64,000 bases of DNA from Ascarosepion bandense. Lineage: Eukaryota; Mollusca; Cephalopoda; Sepiida; Sepiidae. The DNA lies in NCBI GenBank assembly GCA_037127315.1, contig JBBBDQ010001611.1:1691001-1755000 (forward strand). Direction: 5' to 3'. The notes under the pieces are model-generated. The model saw only the letters and a program-made list of their open reading frames with translations. It did no database searches and was not told the DNA's origin. Both the position numbers and the translations under genes were made by a program. The stretch's first letter is position 1. Each line of letters begins with the position of its first letter. This document shows, piece after piece, positions 46,481 to 56,519 of this stretch.

Positions 46481-47045
46481 GAATTGTTTGAACATTATTT
46501 TTTATCGATACTCGTATTTAAGTAGATATTCTGTTTTTAATGAAACAGTATTATATATTTATTTCTACCAGCCTGATTATTATATCATATCTTCTCTGAA
46601 ATGTATCGTAATGTCAACAAATGTAAACATGTTACGGAAATCATCGGATTTTAACGAAACTTGGTTATAAGCAACCGACAATTTGAAATGAATTGTTTGA
46701 ACATTTGTTTACGATGGATCGAAAATTGTGTTATATAGGCTTAATAAAAACCTCGTTCGGACCGGATGCTACTCGTGGTCGAGAGGTCTAAGACGTAACC
46801 AGATCAAATGGTAGTCTTCCCCTATATGTATAGGAGTCGTAGGTTCGAATCCTACTGGAGGGCATACCTTTTCGTAATAAAAATTTATCTTAAATAACCT
46901 GGCCGGTAGAAATAAATATATAATACTGTTTCATTAAAAACAGAATATCTACTTAAATACGAGTATCGATAAAAAATAATGCTCAAACAATTCATTTTAA
47001 ATTGTCGGTTGCTTATCACCAAGTTTCGTTAAAATTCGATGATTT
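46474..47045. mobile_element. foldback element 2 with tRNA-like core
   Basis: Arms 46474-46575 and 46895-47003 are inverted over about 100 bp and share the sequence of element 1. Within the left half a further inverted copy of the outer flank occurs at 46625-46700 (GTTATAAGCAACCGACAATT). A complete tRNA-like sequence lies at 46765-46865. Confidence 0.8.
46765..46865 (+). tRNA. type II (Leu/Ser-like) tRNA-like sequence, pseudogene
   Basis: A-box region GTGGTCGAGAGGTCTAAGACG, possible anticodon stem ACCA/TGGT with 7-base loop GATCAAA, long variable arm CCTATA-TG-TATAGG, and a perfect T-arm GTAGGTTCGAATCCTAC. Acceptor ends ATGC/GCAT pair for four bases, then weaken. The base before the anticodon position is A instead of the universal T, so I call it a pseudogene. 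The long variable arm points to a leucine or serine tRNA ancestor. Confidence 0.6.
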
Positions 47046-47146
47046 CCGTAATATGCGTATATTGTAATTTTGCTATTAAAATGTTTTTTTTCATTATAAT
47101 ATAATATATATATTGTAATTTTGTTATTACAATGGATATTTATTTT

Positions 47147-47204
<58 letters not shown>

Positions 47205-47275
47205 TGTAATTTTGCTATTACTAAGTTTTTCATTTTAATCTAATATATATATATATGTATATCAGCATGCATTGT
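47046..47275. repeat. (TA)n islands with ATTGTAAT/ATTACAAT hairpins
   Basis: Three units: ~47056, ~47113 and ~47203, each ATTGTAATTTTGCTATTA followed by a T-rich stretch and TTATAATATATA. Confidence 0.85.
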
Positions 47276-47711
47276 GGGTATAGAAGAATCCAAAATGGTA
47301 GGATAACTCTCTAAGAGAGCTCTAAATATATATGTATATAAATACATATAGAACAAATATAAGAAAAAGGCAGACACGTTATTTCATGGTAAATCGGCTG
47401 TTTAGGCCTATTTCAGGCGAACCATCATCAGCTTCCGTCTTTATGGTACAAAGGATTTTACACGAATGAGATTCACAATGACCTAAAAAACGAATAAAAA
47501 TAACGGTCGCTCCCTTAAAAGAGAAAATTTAAGAAAAAAATAGATCATTTCGGCGAACACACACACACACATATTCATACATAAGCATATATATACGCAA
47601 CATATAATCAGAGCACACGCATAGCGGCGGATGTCAACAAAAGTTCGAAGATACATTCAACCTGACAGTTGGATTGCAGACCCGTAGATTTGAAACGTAA
47701 TAAAAAGTGGG

Positions 47712-47760
<49 letters not shown>

Positions 47761-48175
47761 AAAAAAGAGTAAGTATCTTAAAGCGGAAACGTAAAGGGAA
47801 GAAGAAGAAGAAAGAAGAGAGCAATAAATTTAAAATAGAAAGAAAAGATTATAGGAGAAAATGAGAAAACCAGACAGTTCTATCAAAATATCTCTGGTCA
47901 TTGAAAGACAATAATCTAACCCCCATTCTTATATTTGCTCTATATGTATTTATATATTTATATATTTGTTGCTCTACTTTTGTATTGAACGCATAAGTGT
48001 TAGCATTTTCGTCTTGGGGTCTTTTTCTTTCCTTCGAGTATTTGACTTTTATTCATGTACTTCGTTTGTTTCTTTTTTTACGTCCTCTTCTTTTCCCTCC
48101 GAGTTCGTCCTCGGTGGGTTTTTCAAGACCAACTTAAATATAGTTAAACTATTACTAGTCTTAGCAATATATAAA
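47276..48175. other. unannotated; (GA)n at 47716-47758
   Basis: One GA microsatellite. The T-rich frame at 47966-48247 is compositional. GGCCTATTTCAGGCGAACCA at ~47403 may be another PLE-end-type motif. Confidence 0.4.
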
Positions 48176-48235
48176 TATAGATATTGTAATTTTGCTATTA
48201 AAATTGTTTTTTTCATTTTCTTAATATATATATAT

Positions 48236-48262
<27 letters not shown>
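48176..48262. repeat. (TA)n island with small hairpin
   Basis: ATTGTAATTTTGCTATTAAA then AT runs, joining the hammerhead on the other strand. Confidence 0.85.
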
Positions 48263-48266
<4 letters not shown>

Positions 48267-48267
48267 T

Positions 48268-48325
48268 GTCATCCGCAGACAGATCTGTTTCGCCGTATCA
48301 CAGCTCATCAGTACGGTTAGACTCC
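48268..48325 (-). ncRNA. hammerhead ribozyme motif, well-formed
   Basis: On the minus strand: CTGATGA (48311-48305), stem II G-CTG/CGG-C, GAAA (48291-48288), stem III ACAG/CTGT with a 2-base loop, cleavage triplet GTC (scissile bond 48278|48277). Stem I inner CCGTA/TGCGG is fully paired (one G-U) and outer GTC/GAC is paired, with an internal loop between. All invariant core bases are present. Differences from the 12.05-kb copy occur in stems. Stem III is a palindrome, permitting a dimeric form. (TA)n lies on both sides. Confidence 0.85.
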
Positions 48326-48330
48326 GATTG

Positions 48331-48377
<47 letters not shown>

Positions 48378-48480
48378 CAATTGTGCTATTACAATGGGTT
48401 TTTTTTAAGATTATAATATATATATATATTGCAAGTTTGCTATTACATTGGTTTTTCATTTTATTATAATATATATATAT
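48326..48480. repeat. (TA)n islands with small hairpins
   Basis: (TA)n 48336-48375, then ATTGCAATTGTGCTATTACA at 48374 and TTGCAAGTTTGCTATTACAT at 48429. Confidence 0.85.
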
Positions 48481-48776
48481 TCAAAATAATAACTAAATAG
48501 ACTCTGCAAGTATCTAAATTTTAAATTTATACTAAGATAAACTTTAAGAAAAACCAATAACAAACAGAACCTAATTCCGTTACAATCCGGCGCACTAAGG
48601 CGTTGGATAAGAGGGGGGAAAAAAGAAATCCGCGGAATAAAGACAAGACATACGATACTCCGCAGTAAAGAAAAAAACCCCAAACGGAACCAACCACAAA
48701 AAAGAAAAGAAAAAGTGCTCGATACAAAGTACAAACGAAATGCAAAATTACAAACGAAATGCAAAAGTAGAGCAAA
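48481..48776. other. no recognised feature
   Basis: Purine-rich plus strand. The opposing Phe/Leu-rich minus frames (95-109 residues) have no motif. Confidence 0.4.
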
Positions 48777-48884
48777 GACACACAAAGAATCTCAAGATAG
48801 CCAAAACCTACCACAGTTTTACACTACGGCCCTGACGAGCCGTAGTGTGAAACCGCGGTAGGTTTTGGCTATCTTGAGATTCTT

Positions 48885-48890
<6 letters not shown>
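48777..48890. repeat. 112-bp palindrome with hammerhead-like core words
   Basis: Arms ACAAAGAATCTCAAGATAGC...CCAAAACCTACC and the complement pair perfectly for about 33 bp. Inner arms TTTACACTACGGC/GCCGTAGTGTGAAA pair with few mismatches around a CCTGAC turn. The centre includes CTGACGAG and GAAACC, words of a hammerhead core, but stem II would be poor. Confidence 0.8.
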
Positions 48891-48938
<48 letters not shown>

Positions 48939-49024
48939 AATTTTGCTATTACAATTCTTTTTTCATTTTCTTATAATATATATATATATTGTAATATTGC
49001 TATTACAATGATTTTTCTCAGTTT

Positions 49025-49073
<49 letters not shown>
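48891..49073. repeat. (TA)n islands with small hairpins
   Basis: Units at 48934 and 48988 (ATTGTAATTTTGCTATTACA; TTGTAATATTGCTATTACAA) between AT runs. Confidence 0.85.
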
Positions 49074-49075
<2 letters not shown>

Positions 49076-49750
49076 ATAAGGAAGTGAACAACAAGAAAAA
49101 AAAGGAGAAAGTGTAAGAGATTAAAATGAAAGTTTAAGAAGAGGAATTGAATCAATAAGGATAAAGTTTTCAGGAGAAGATTGGCAGTGCACCAAAGAGA
49201 GTAAAGAGAAAACAGTAAGTCAAATAAGAGGGGGAAAAGAATAAAGTTATAATCAAGAGAAAAAAAGGGGAAAATTAAAGAACAGAGAAAGGGAATGAAA
49301 ATGGCAACTAAAGTACAACAAAGTGGCTATCTACGGTAAACGAGAATAAACCAAGGACAACAACTTGGCAATCCTCTTCAATCCTCTCCAAATGATTACT
49401 TCTACCATCTATCGATTTAAATATGAAATATTTCAACGCGCTTAAGCCTGAGCTGCTGCTTTTACACGGAACTTTTAATTCTATGATTAATTGCCGACTA
49501 TATTAAGGGTCTCTGTTAAGGAAAACAGCGAGTAGAATTATGGGATTGGCTAACAAACAATTAAAATAACAAAAATCTTATCTCTGTTATTTTGCATCTA
49601 AAATTGATCTCTAAGGAGCGTTAATCACGTATCCGCAATTAGGTCAATTAAGAAACCAGCAATGCTAATTCTACGACCTCAACCAATTTTCCACTTACGT
49701 TTACATATTGAAATAGTTTGCAGTTTAAGTAAACATTTGTTAGGCATATA
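49074..49750. other. purine-rich unannotated interval
   Basis: GA/AAG-rich to 49310, then unrecognised. Confidence 0.4.
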
Positions 49751-49754
49751 CGTG

Positions 49755-49935
49755 TTTTTTTATAATCATATCGACCCAAGCAAGGCATATTACTGCCACT
49801 GTTTTGCAGGGGGTTACATAGGAAGAAAGTTATGAGAAAGAGTGACAGGTGATGAATGTGGCCATAAAAATGAGGGATCAATTTATATATTGATTGTAAT
49901 ATAAAACTGATCCCCCACTTTATATTTACATAATA
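49755..49935 (-). repeat. single diverged unit of the LINE-tail/hairpin array
   Basis: Antisense LINE tail (CCCAAGCAAGGCATATTACT, GCAGGGGGTTACATAGG) then hairpin GAGGGATCAATTTATATATT/AACTGATCCCCCACTTTAT. Same order as the 222-bp units at 26490-28050. Confidence 0.85.
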
Positions 49936-50059
49936 ATTTCTTGTCTGTTGATAAGCCATAGAAAACGAATCAATCAGTCGGTGAAATAATGATTAGCTAC
50001 ACATGCATGTCTTTTAGATTTATTTACATTTTCTGGAATATAAATGTATAGAAAATCGT

Positions 50060-50227
50060 TTTTTATAATCATATCGCGTCAAGCAAGGCATTTTGCTGCC
50101 ACTGTTTTGCAGGGGGTTACATAAGAGGAATGTTATAAGAAAGGGTGACAGGTTATAGGGGGTGTCCGGAAGTTGGTAAGAGAAGGATGAGAATACTGAT
50201 AAGAGTGGAGTGGACGGAGAAAGGAGC

Positions 50228-50276
<49 letters not shown>

Positions 50277-50402
50277 CAGGTTAGTGAAATAGGAGATGAC
50301 TATTGACTTTACTTTTAAATTCTTGGAGATTGTAGCTGTCGGGGAAGCAAGTAAATAGAAGGGAATTCCACAGGCGGGAGGTGCGAGAAAAAAACTAATC
50401 GA
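50060..50402 (-). mobile_element. LINE 3' end fragment
   Basis: LINE tail without the hairpin, a (GA)n expansion at 50228-50272, then antisense C-terminal coding region ending near 50402. Confidence 0.85.
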
Positions 50403-50468
50403 GTATAAACACCATAAAACAAAAGGTTCGACAGTGCAAATTTTTCGACATTGCTCAGGATTATGGAT

Positions 50469-50650
50469 TACGAGCAGTATAGCCCGGCGTTGCTCGGGTG
50501 TAATGAAAGCTTTAAAACTAATCCATGGTCCTGGAGCTCAGACTCAGCCTAAAGAATATTTGAAATAATAAAATAATTGCGACAATTTACCAATCGCACC
50601 TAATAAAATTATTGCGACAATTTACCAAACGCATGTATATATATATATAT
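50469..50650 (-). mobile_element. Helitron 3'-end fragment
   Basis: CCCGGCGTTGCTCGGG hairpin (50484-50499) and TAATGAAAGCTTTAAAACTA, as at the adjacent complete element. The terminal CTAG is changed to CTCG on the minus strand. Confidence 0.7.
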
Positions 50651-50657
50651 ATATTTA

Positions 50658-51312
50658 CTAGCAGGATAGCCCGGCGTTGCTCGGGTGTAATGAAAGCTTT
50701 AAAACTAATCCATGGTCCTGGAACTCAGACTCTTTGGACGTTGGCAGGAAAGACTAAAAAGCAATAGTTGTTTCCAGTTAAAGCGAAACCGTAGATTGAA
50801 AGAAAAATGAATGGATGTAAGTCAAATTTTGATTTCATGGTATCGATATCAAGTAAGATTTTTTCATTGTAAACTGAATTTTGAAAGCTAAATAGGTCCT
50901 CTGAGTAAATGATATCATGGCTGAGACTAAGAACTACAATTATACCTACTTAGAGCCAAACCCGAAGCAAAAACTAAAATAAAAAAGCTGAAAAACTGAT
51001 TTTGATCAAACCCGCTAGGATATCGGGGTACCGATTTCCAATATCGGAGTCACATAAGTCATACAAGGATAGATCTGCAACCTTGAAACTTCTGAATATC
51101 GTTTCTTATGTCTTTGTCTGTGAGTGTATCAAATTTGATTAAAATCGGACCACTCTTTCGATAACCCGATTTTTTCGATTATCGATTTTCAATATTTTTC
51201 TGGGATACCTCGACACAAAACCTAGTTAAAAACACTCGCAGACGCTTATAGTACAACTGTGTAAAATGTCAAGAAAATCGGTTCAGCCGTTTCGGAGTCT
51301 ATAGTTAACGGA

Positions 51313-51345
<33 letters not shown>

Positions 51346-51376
51346 ACACAATGTTCCATTTATAAATAAGTTTAGA
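50658..51376 (-). mobile_element. Helitron-like non-autonomous element
   Basis: Minus strand starts A|TCTAAACTTATTTATAAATG at 51376 and ends hairpin CCCGAGCAACGCCGGG (50685-50670) and CTAG (50661-50658). Longest family member here, 719 bp. Contains a GT repeat (51306-51350 on the plus strand as CA). No coding capacity. Confidence 0.85.
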
Positions 51377-52130
51377 TAGATTTGTTTTTGCTAAATCCCT
51401 TTAACACTCCTTGGTTCCAGGAAATACAGAAAAACAAACAGGAGCCCATTAATCCAGATAACATAAGTTTATTTTAAAAAAAAAGAAATTACAACAGCGG
51501 TCAATGAGAAAAAAAAGTATGTTTGCATTGAGAAATCAGTTAAATATATTCACATATCATAAATATATTCACATATCATAAATATATTCACATATCATAA
51601 ATATATTCACATAACAGCAAAAAAGTCACTGATAATTACAATCTGAAAAAATTATTTAAGCAGCCAAACATGTTTTAAAATTGACTAGGCTCAAATTTAC
51701 GATCATATTTCCCGACATTTTGAATAGCACCCCGTATGTCTATATAAGCTGGACATGCATGAAGTTCAAGTCCATGATCCAGTGGGTGGCCGTATGTGTT
51801 CCAGAAGGACTATTCACCTGAGCCGCATGAGACAGGTGTGTCAGGCCGAGAATTTTAGTTTCACGATCATATCATTCTTCGGGCTTCTCTTTATTAACAA
51901 CAATCAGCAACAACAAATTACCAAGTTTTCGTTAAAGGCTATCATTTTAAATGAAGAACATACGATTCAGACATGCAGTTGCTTTCGAAGCCGGATGATG
52001 AACATTACGAAACTGAGGCTGGTTTATTGACCAATAATTTTCTATTTATCTAAATTGAGTATTTTTACAATTTTTTGTTCACTATCTTTATTTTTCTTTA
52101 TATTGTAATTTATTCTCATTTTAACTGGTA

Positions 52131-52140
<10 letters not shown>
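51377..52140. other. unannotated, with 20-bp tandem repeat
   Basis: AATATATTCACATATCATAA is repeated about four times at 51543-51612. The 91-residue frame at 51755-52030 has no motif. Confidence 0.5.
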
Positions 52141-52179
<39 letters not shown>

Positions 52180-52840
52180 TATATATATATATTGTAGTAG
52201 TTGTTACAATGGTTTATAAATTCATAGTATCACTACACAAAACTTTTCGCGTTTCGAAGCTGCTTTGCGCGTTTCTCATGGGGTGAAAAAGTTGGAATGA
52301 AAATTAAATGGTGAAACGGTTTATTTGTGGTGATATAATGTTTAAGTTAAAGTGGGGTTGGGAGCTTATTCTGATTCTATCCGCCGTATTATAGTCTTAG
52401 AGATATGGGTTAGGAGAGATGGCTTAGTTTAAGACAGGTTCCTTATTTATTTTGTCTGGATGTGGTAGAAGTGGCGTCGCTGTTAATGAGAACGATGTAA
52501 ATAAGTGTGGTGTGGGAGTTTAGAATGGTCTAGTCGTCCGTTCCTGGTTCTAGCGGTGCTGCTATTGGGTTAAGAGAAGGGTGTGGGGTAGCTTAGTTTT
52601 GGGCAGGTCGCTTTTTCGTTTAGTTTAAGTATTTTATATTGGGATATATGTTTCTTTTATACAGTGTCGATAGTTGTTATTTTACTATTTACAGGTAGAT
52701 GGAATTACTGTTGGTGTGGTGTGGGATTTATTTTCTTTTATTTCTACGTTTTTTGTTCTATTTATTTATAGGTTGATTATGTATATTTATTGCATTTTGG
52801 GTGGTGGGGGTCGTGTGAATGAGGTGATTGTTTTGTTATT

Positions 52841-53158
52841 TTAATTTAACGAGAAATATTTGCGATGTTTGCATAATATTGCTAATTCGTCTTTACGGTT
52901 TAATAGTTCGCTACTGTTGGGGTACTTTAGAATGTGTAGCTTTTCACTTAAACATAAAGGGCAGATGTCGTTAAGTGAGTTGCAAGATTTAGTTTTTTCT
53001 CGGATTTTCCATTTAATTTTGGGTTTCTGTTTTGAATCCTTTAGCTTCCAAAAGTATGTAGAAAGGGATGTTTGGTTTCGGTATAAGTTGTTTTTGAATG
53101 AAATTAAGTGCATGTACCAGCGCTGCTTAAAAGTGTTCTTAGTTGATCCGATATACAC
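52841..53158 (-). CDS. PLE GIY-YIG endonuclease domain
   Basis: The 105-residue frame begins YIGSTKNTFKQRWYMHLISF (Tyr-Ile-Gly plus conserved Arg), then TSLSTYFWKLKDSKQKPKIKW and CPLCLSEKLHILKYPNSSEL with the late Cys/His pattern NRKDELAILCKHRKYF. The first GIY half lies upstream in another frame. Stop TAA at the 52841 end. Type differs from the 30810 and 22775 copies. Confidence 0.8.
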   Translation of the reverse strand: MYIGSTKNTFKQRWYMHLISFKNNLYRNQTSLSTYFWKLKDSKQKPKIKWKIREKTKSCNSLNDICPLCLSEKLHILKYPNSSELLNRKDELAILCKHRKYFSLN

Positions 53159-53479
53159 TTTATTTATAGTTGGATTTTCAATTGATGTTATGTTGCATTG
53201 ATAGATTATTGAGTTTATTTTACATTTATTCTGTAGTGGGCAATTGTTGGGTTTCTACAATTACATAGGTTTTTATTATTGTCTTCTTTATTATTTTGGT
53301 AGTTAATTTTATTTTGATCTACGTGTTGATTTAAGATATATTTGTTATGGTTTGTTATGATTTTTTCTAGGTTGTTTGTGCAACTATAGCTTAGTTTAAG
53401 TGTATTTTTGTTGAAGATTTTACTAAGAGGGCTATTGGTGGGGAAGTGTTTCTTTAATTAAATTGAGGAACTTCTATCT

Positions 53480-53995
53480 TAACTTGGTGTTTATCATTTG
53501 GTTGAAAGGAGGTGTGTACCAAATGATTTTTCTATTTCTATTTTTCCTGTTATGGTTATAGTTTGTTATGTATTGGATGTCTTGGTTTTTGTAGCCGCTT
53601 TTTTTAGGGACTTGTTGTAGAGACTTTTGTGTTTGTTAAATATTTCTTCACTGGACGAGTTTTTACTAATTCCATATTCTATGGAGGAGGGTATATGTTT
53701 GATTATACTTGGGGAGTGGTTTGACTTTGGGTGGATGTACAGTGGGTATTCACTGGTTTTTATGGATGGTCGGTAATTATTATTAACTAAATCAAGTGTT
53801 ACACCGAGGAAGTTTACTACTTTTAAATTTGTGTTGACTATTACTTTTAGGTTTAAACATTTAAATTCTCTGTGGATAAGTTTTCTTATTTTGTCTGTTT
53901 TAAAGTGTGTGGATTTTGTACAATCATGCGACCGTCGTCTCTGTATAGCCCTATGTCTTGTGTGTTTATGTCTTGGTGTGCAGTAAGATTATATA
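53480..53995 (-). pseudogene. PLE reverse transcriptase C-terminal part
   Basis: Minus strand gives AHQDINTQDIGLYRDDGRMI, with the Arg-Asp-Asp form of the catalytic box at 53931-53945 that is typical of PLE reverse transcriptases. Then IRKLIHREFKCLNLKVIVNT, VNFLGVTLDLVNNNYRP, and Pro-Leu-Tyr-Ile-His-Pro-Lys-Ser-Asn-His. Stops and shifts follow. The palm N-terminal motifs are missing. Confidence 0.75.
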
Positions 53996-54059
53996 GCGCG
54001 AAAATTTTTGTGTAGTGATACTATGAATTTATATACCATTGTAACAACTATTACAATAT

Positions 54060-54144
54060 AACGCTCTACGTTGTATCGAGCACTCTCTATAAAAGTAAAT
54101 GCATGAAGAGCAGGTAAAAAAACCTACGAGTTCCACAACTTTGT

Positions 54145-54198
<54 letters not shown>
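54060..54198. repeat. (AT)n tract before mariner
   Basis: AT run at 54149-54195. Confidence 0.9.
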
Positions 54199-54200
<2 letters not shown>

Positions 54201-55335
54201 CATCACTCAATAAGTCCTGGGCCTGACACATAGATTGTACCAATAATAAAAAAAAATCCATGTGATTTTTATGAAGTACTAACATTCAAATAGCACGCGA
54301 CAAAATTGTGGGCCTAATCGAAATTATTAATTTACAAATTACAGTTATTTAAGTGAAGCTACTCTTACAAATTTTCAAGATGATGGAAAAATCTTAATTT
54401 CGTGTGTTAATAAAGCATTACTTTCTGATGGAAGAAATACTGTTCAAGCAAAGCAATGGCTTGATAAGTGTCATTCGGACGCTGCTCCGTCGGGAACAAT
54501 GGTTAAGAGGTGGTATATACAGATACAATTTAGGCTCAGGTCGCCCAAAATCGGCAGTTGACCTGAAAAAAAAACATGCACAAATGCGTTTTGGCCAATT
54601 ATAAATTGAAGTTGCGTGAGATAGCAGCGGAGTTGAAAATATTAGAAAGGAGTGCATTCACCATCTTGCATGAACATTTGTCAATGAGAAAGCTGTGTTC
54701 AAAGTGGCTGGCGCGTTTGCTCACAGTCGATCAAAAACAACAGCGCGTCGACGATTCAGAGCGTTGTTTGCAACGGTTTCAACCACTTCACCCCTAAGTC
54801 AAACCGGCAGTCAGCTGAATGGACAGCAGCAGGTGAAAGCCATCCAAAGCGTCCAACGACGCAAACATCAGCAGGCAAGGTTTTGACTTCCGTAGGTATT
54901 TTGTTCATCGATTACCTTGATAAAAGAAGATCCATCAATAGCGAATAGCATATAGCATTATTAGTGCGTTTGAAGGAAGAAATCGCCAAAAAACGGCCAC
55001 AAGTGAAGAAGAAAAATGATCTTTCACCAAGGCAGCGCACCGTGTCACAAGTCGATCGCAACGATGGCAAAACTATATGAATTGCGCTTCCGCATCCACC
55101 CGATTCTCCAGATCTGCCCCAACGACTACTGGCTGTTTTCAGACCTCCAAAAAATGTTCCAGGGAAAGAGATTAAGCTCCAATGAAGAATCGTTCAACTA
55201 AAAAAACATTGAATTGTTAGAGAAGCGTTGGAATCAGTCTATCACCTTAGATGGAGACTATGTTGATGAATAAAGTCAAACTTTGCCTTAAATTTGTTGT
55301 TTTATTAGTTAAGCCCGGGATTTATTGAGTGATAG

Positions 55336-55337
<2 letters not shown>
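54199..55337 (+). mobile_element. decayed mariner element
   Basis: Inverted ends ATCACTCAATAAGTCCTGGG (from 54202) and AAGCCCGGGATTTATTGAGT (to 55330) enclose a broken transposase gene. About 1.14 kb, near the ~1.3 kb of intact mariners. Bounded on both sides by (AT)n tracts, so the TA duplication cannot be read with certainty. Confidence 0.85.
54380..55275 (+). pseudogene. mariner transposase, inactivated
   Basis: In pieces: FRVLIKHYFLMEE, helix-turn-helix linker GSGRPKSAVD, KLKLREIAAELKILERSAFT, ILHEHLSMRKLCSKWLARLL and TVDQKQQRVDDSERCL; then SAEWTAAGE, RQTSAGKVL (shifted), HQGSAPCHKSIATMAKL, DYWLFSDLQKMFQGKR and WNQSITLDGDYVDE-like end. The segment holding the first catalytic Asp is deleted near 54790. 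The second catalytic site reads His-Gln-Gly instead of His-Gln-Asp. Several frameshifts and stops. Confidence 0.85.

Positions 55338-55340
<3 letters not shown>

Positions 55341-55387
<47 letters not shown>
55341..55387. repeat. (AT)n tract
   Basis: AT run after the mariner end. Confidence 0.95.
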
Positions 55388-55390
<3 letters not shown>

Positions 55391-55924
55391 CAATTCTAAA
55401 TTCCAAGAGGCACATGGGCCTTGGTATACAACACGGTTGTAGCTTCTATATATGAACGATAGAAGATAAGCAATTTTATACCGATTTAGTTTGATAACAT
55501 TTTTAGATTTTTGCTAGCCAAGAAACTATTATAAAACCGTTCAAATTGTTCCATTGATTTTACCAGTTTGTCGTCTTTGTCTAATTTATCAGTGCATTAG
55601 CATTCTGTGGGTGACTATTTTCGACAAGTAAAATATCAGTCCCATCAATGCAGGTTGAATTTGAATTTCTTGATTGTGTAGTCAAATTCTTCTGTGGCAA
55701 CATCTAAAATAATTTTAATTGAAATTGAGAGCCAGGTCACTGCGATTTCAAATATATAGAACTAATACATATATAACACTTGAGGGTATTCCATGTACAT
55801 TAAAAGAAGGAAGTAATATTGCAAGTAATATGTAGACTGCTAAATGTTTTATAAATTCAAGATAGATAAAATAGTTGAATTTAGGTGCCATATAACTCAA
55901 TGGTAATTTAGACATCTGTAACAA
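55388..55924. other. no recognised feature
   Basis: Nothing identified. Confidence 0.4.
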
Positions 55925-55927
55925 ACA

Positions 55928-56142
55928 GTTTTAAATTTGACTGACTCTGTTCTATTCTGGATTAAATAGTAATGAATTTGACTGACTCTGTTCTATTCTG
56001 GATTAAATAGTAATGAATTTAACTGACTCTGTTCTATTCTGGATTAAATAGTAATGAATTTGACTGACTCTGTTCTATTCTGGATTAAATAGTAATGAAT
56101 TTGACTGACTCTGTTCTATTCTGGATTAAATAGTAATGAATT
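55928..56142. repeat. ~41-bp minisatellite, five copies
   Basis: TTGACTGACTCTGTTCTATT followed by CTGGATTAAATAGTAATGAAT, nearly identical between copies (one TTAACTGA variant), so recently amplified. Confidence 0.95.
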
Positions 56143-56254
56143 GCAAGGACGTTTTTCACAGACATTAAGACGTGTATGGATAAAGCATTTACATAATAAG
56201 CTGAAATAACAAAGTTTAATTTGTAACCCATTTAAAAGTTAAGAATGTGCTAAT

Positions 56255-56515
56255 ATTTGATAATTCTCATTTTATCGCCAAATAGTTGATAATTCTCATT
56301 TTTTTGCAACATATTTGATGATTCTCATTTTATCGCAACATAGTCGATAATTCTTATTTTATCGCAACATAGTTGATAATTCTCATTTTATCGCAACATG
56401 GTCGATAATTCTCATTTTATCGCAACATAGTTGATAATTCTCATTTTATCGCAACATAGTTGATAATTCTCATTTTATTGCAACATAGTCGATAATTCTC
56501 ATTTTATCGCAACAT
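56255..56515. repeat. ~29-bp minisatellite, nine copies
   Basis: Unit TTGATAATTCTCATTTTATC plus GCAACATAG. First copies are diverged (CCAAATAG, TTTGCAACATAT), later ones nearly identical, with TTG/TCG alternation. Confidence 0.95.
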
Positions 56516-56519
56516 AAGT

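Larger units (their letters stand above)
52192..54055 (-). mobile_element. Penelope-like element, 5'-truncated, between inverted repeats
   Basis: Inverted repeats of about 55 bp bound the element: 52192-52250 and 53997-54055 share ATAAATTCATAGTATCACTA and its complement. Inside, on the minus strand, are the end of the RT and the GIY-YIG endonuclease. The ends also carry ATTGTAGTAGTTGTTACAAT, related to the small hairpins at 46-49 kb. Confidence 0.8.

Noticed and set aside
46765..46865. Functional tRNA gene
   Set aside because: Acceptor stem is poor and the base before the anticodon position is not T; treated as tRNA-like.
47966..48814. Phe/Leu-rich membrane-like frames
   Set aside because: T-rich composition, overlapping frames and no conserved motif; not evidence for a membrane protein.
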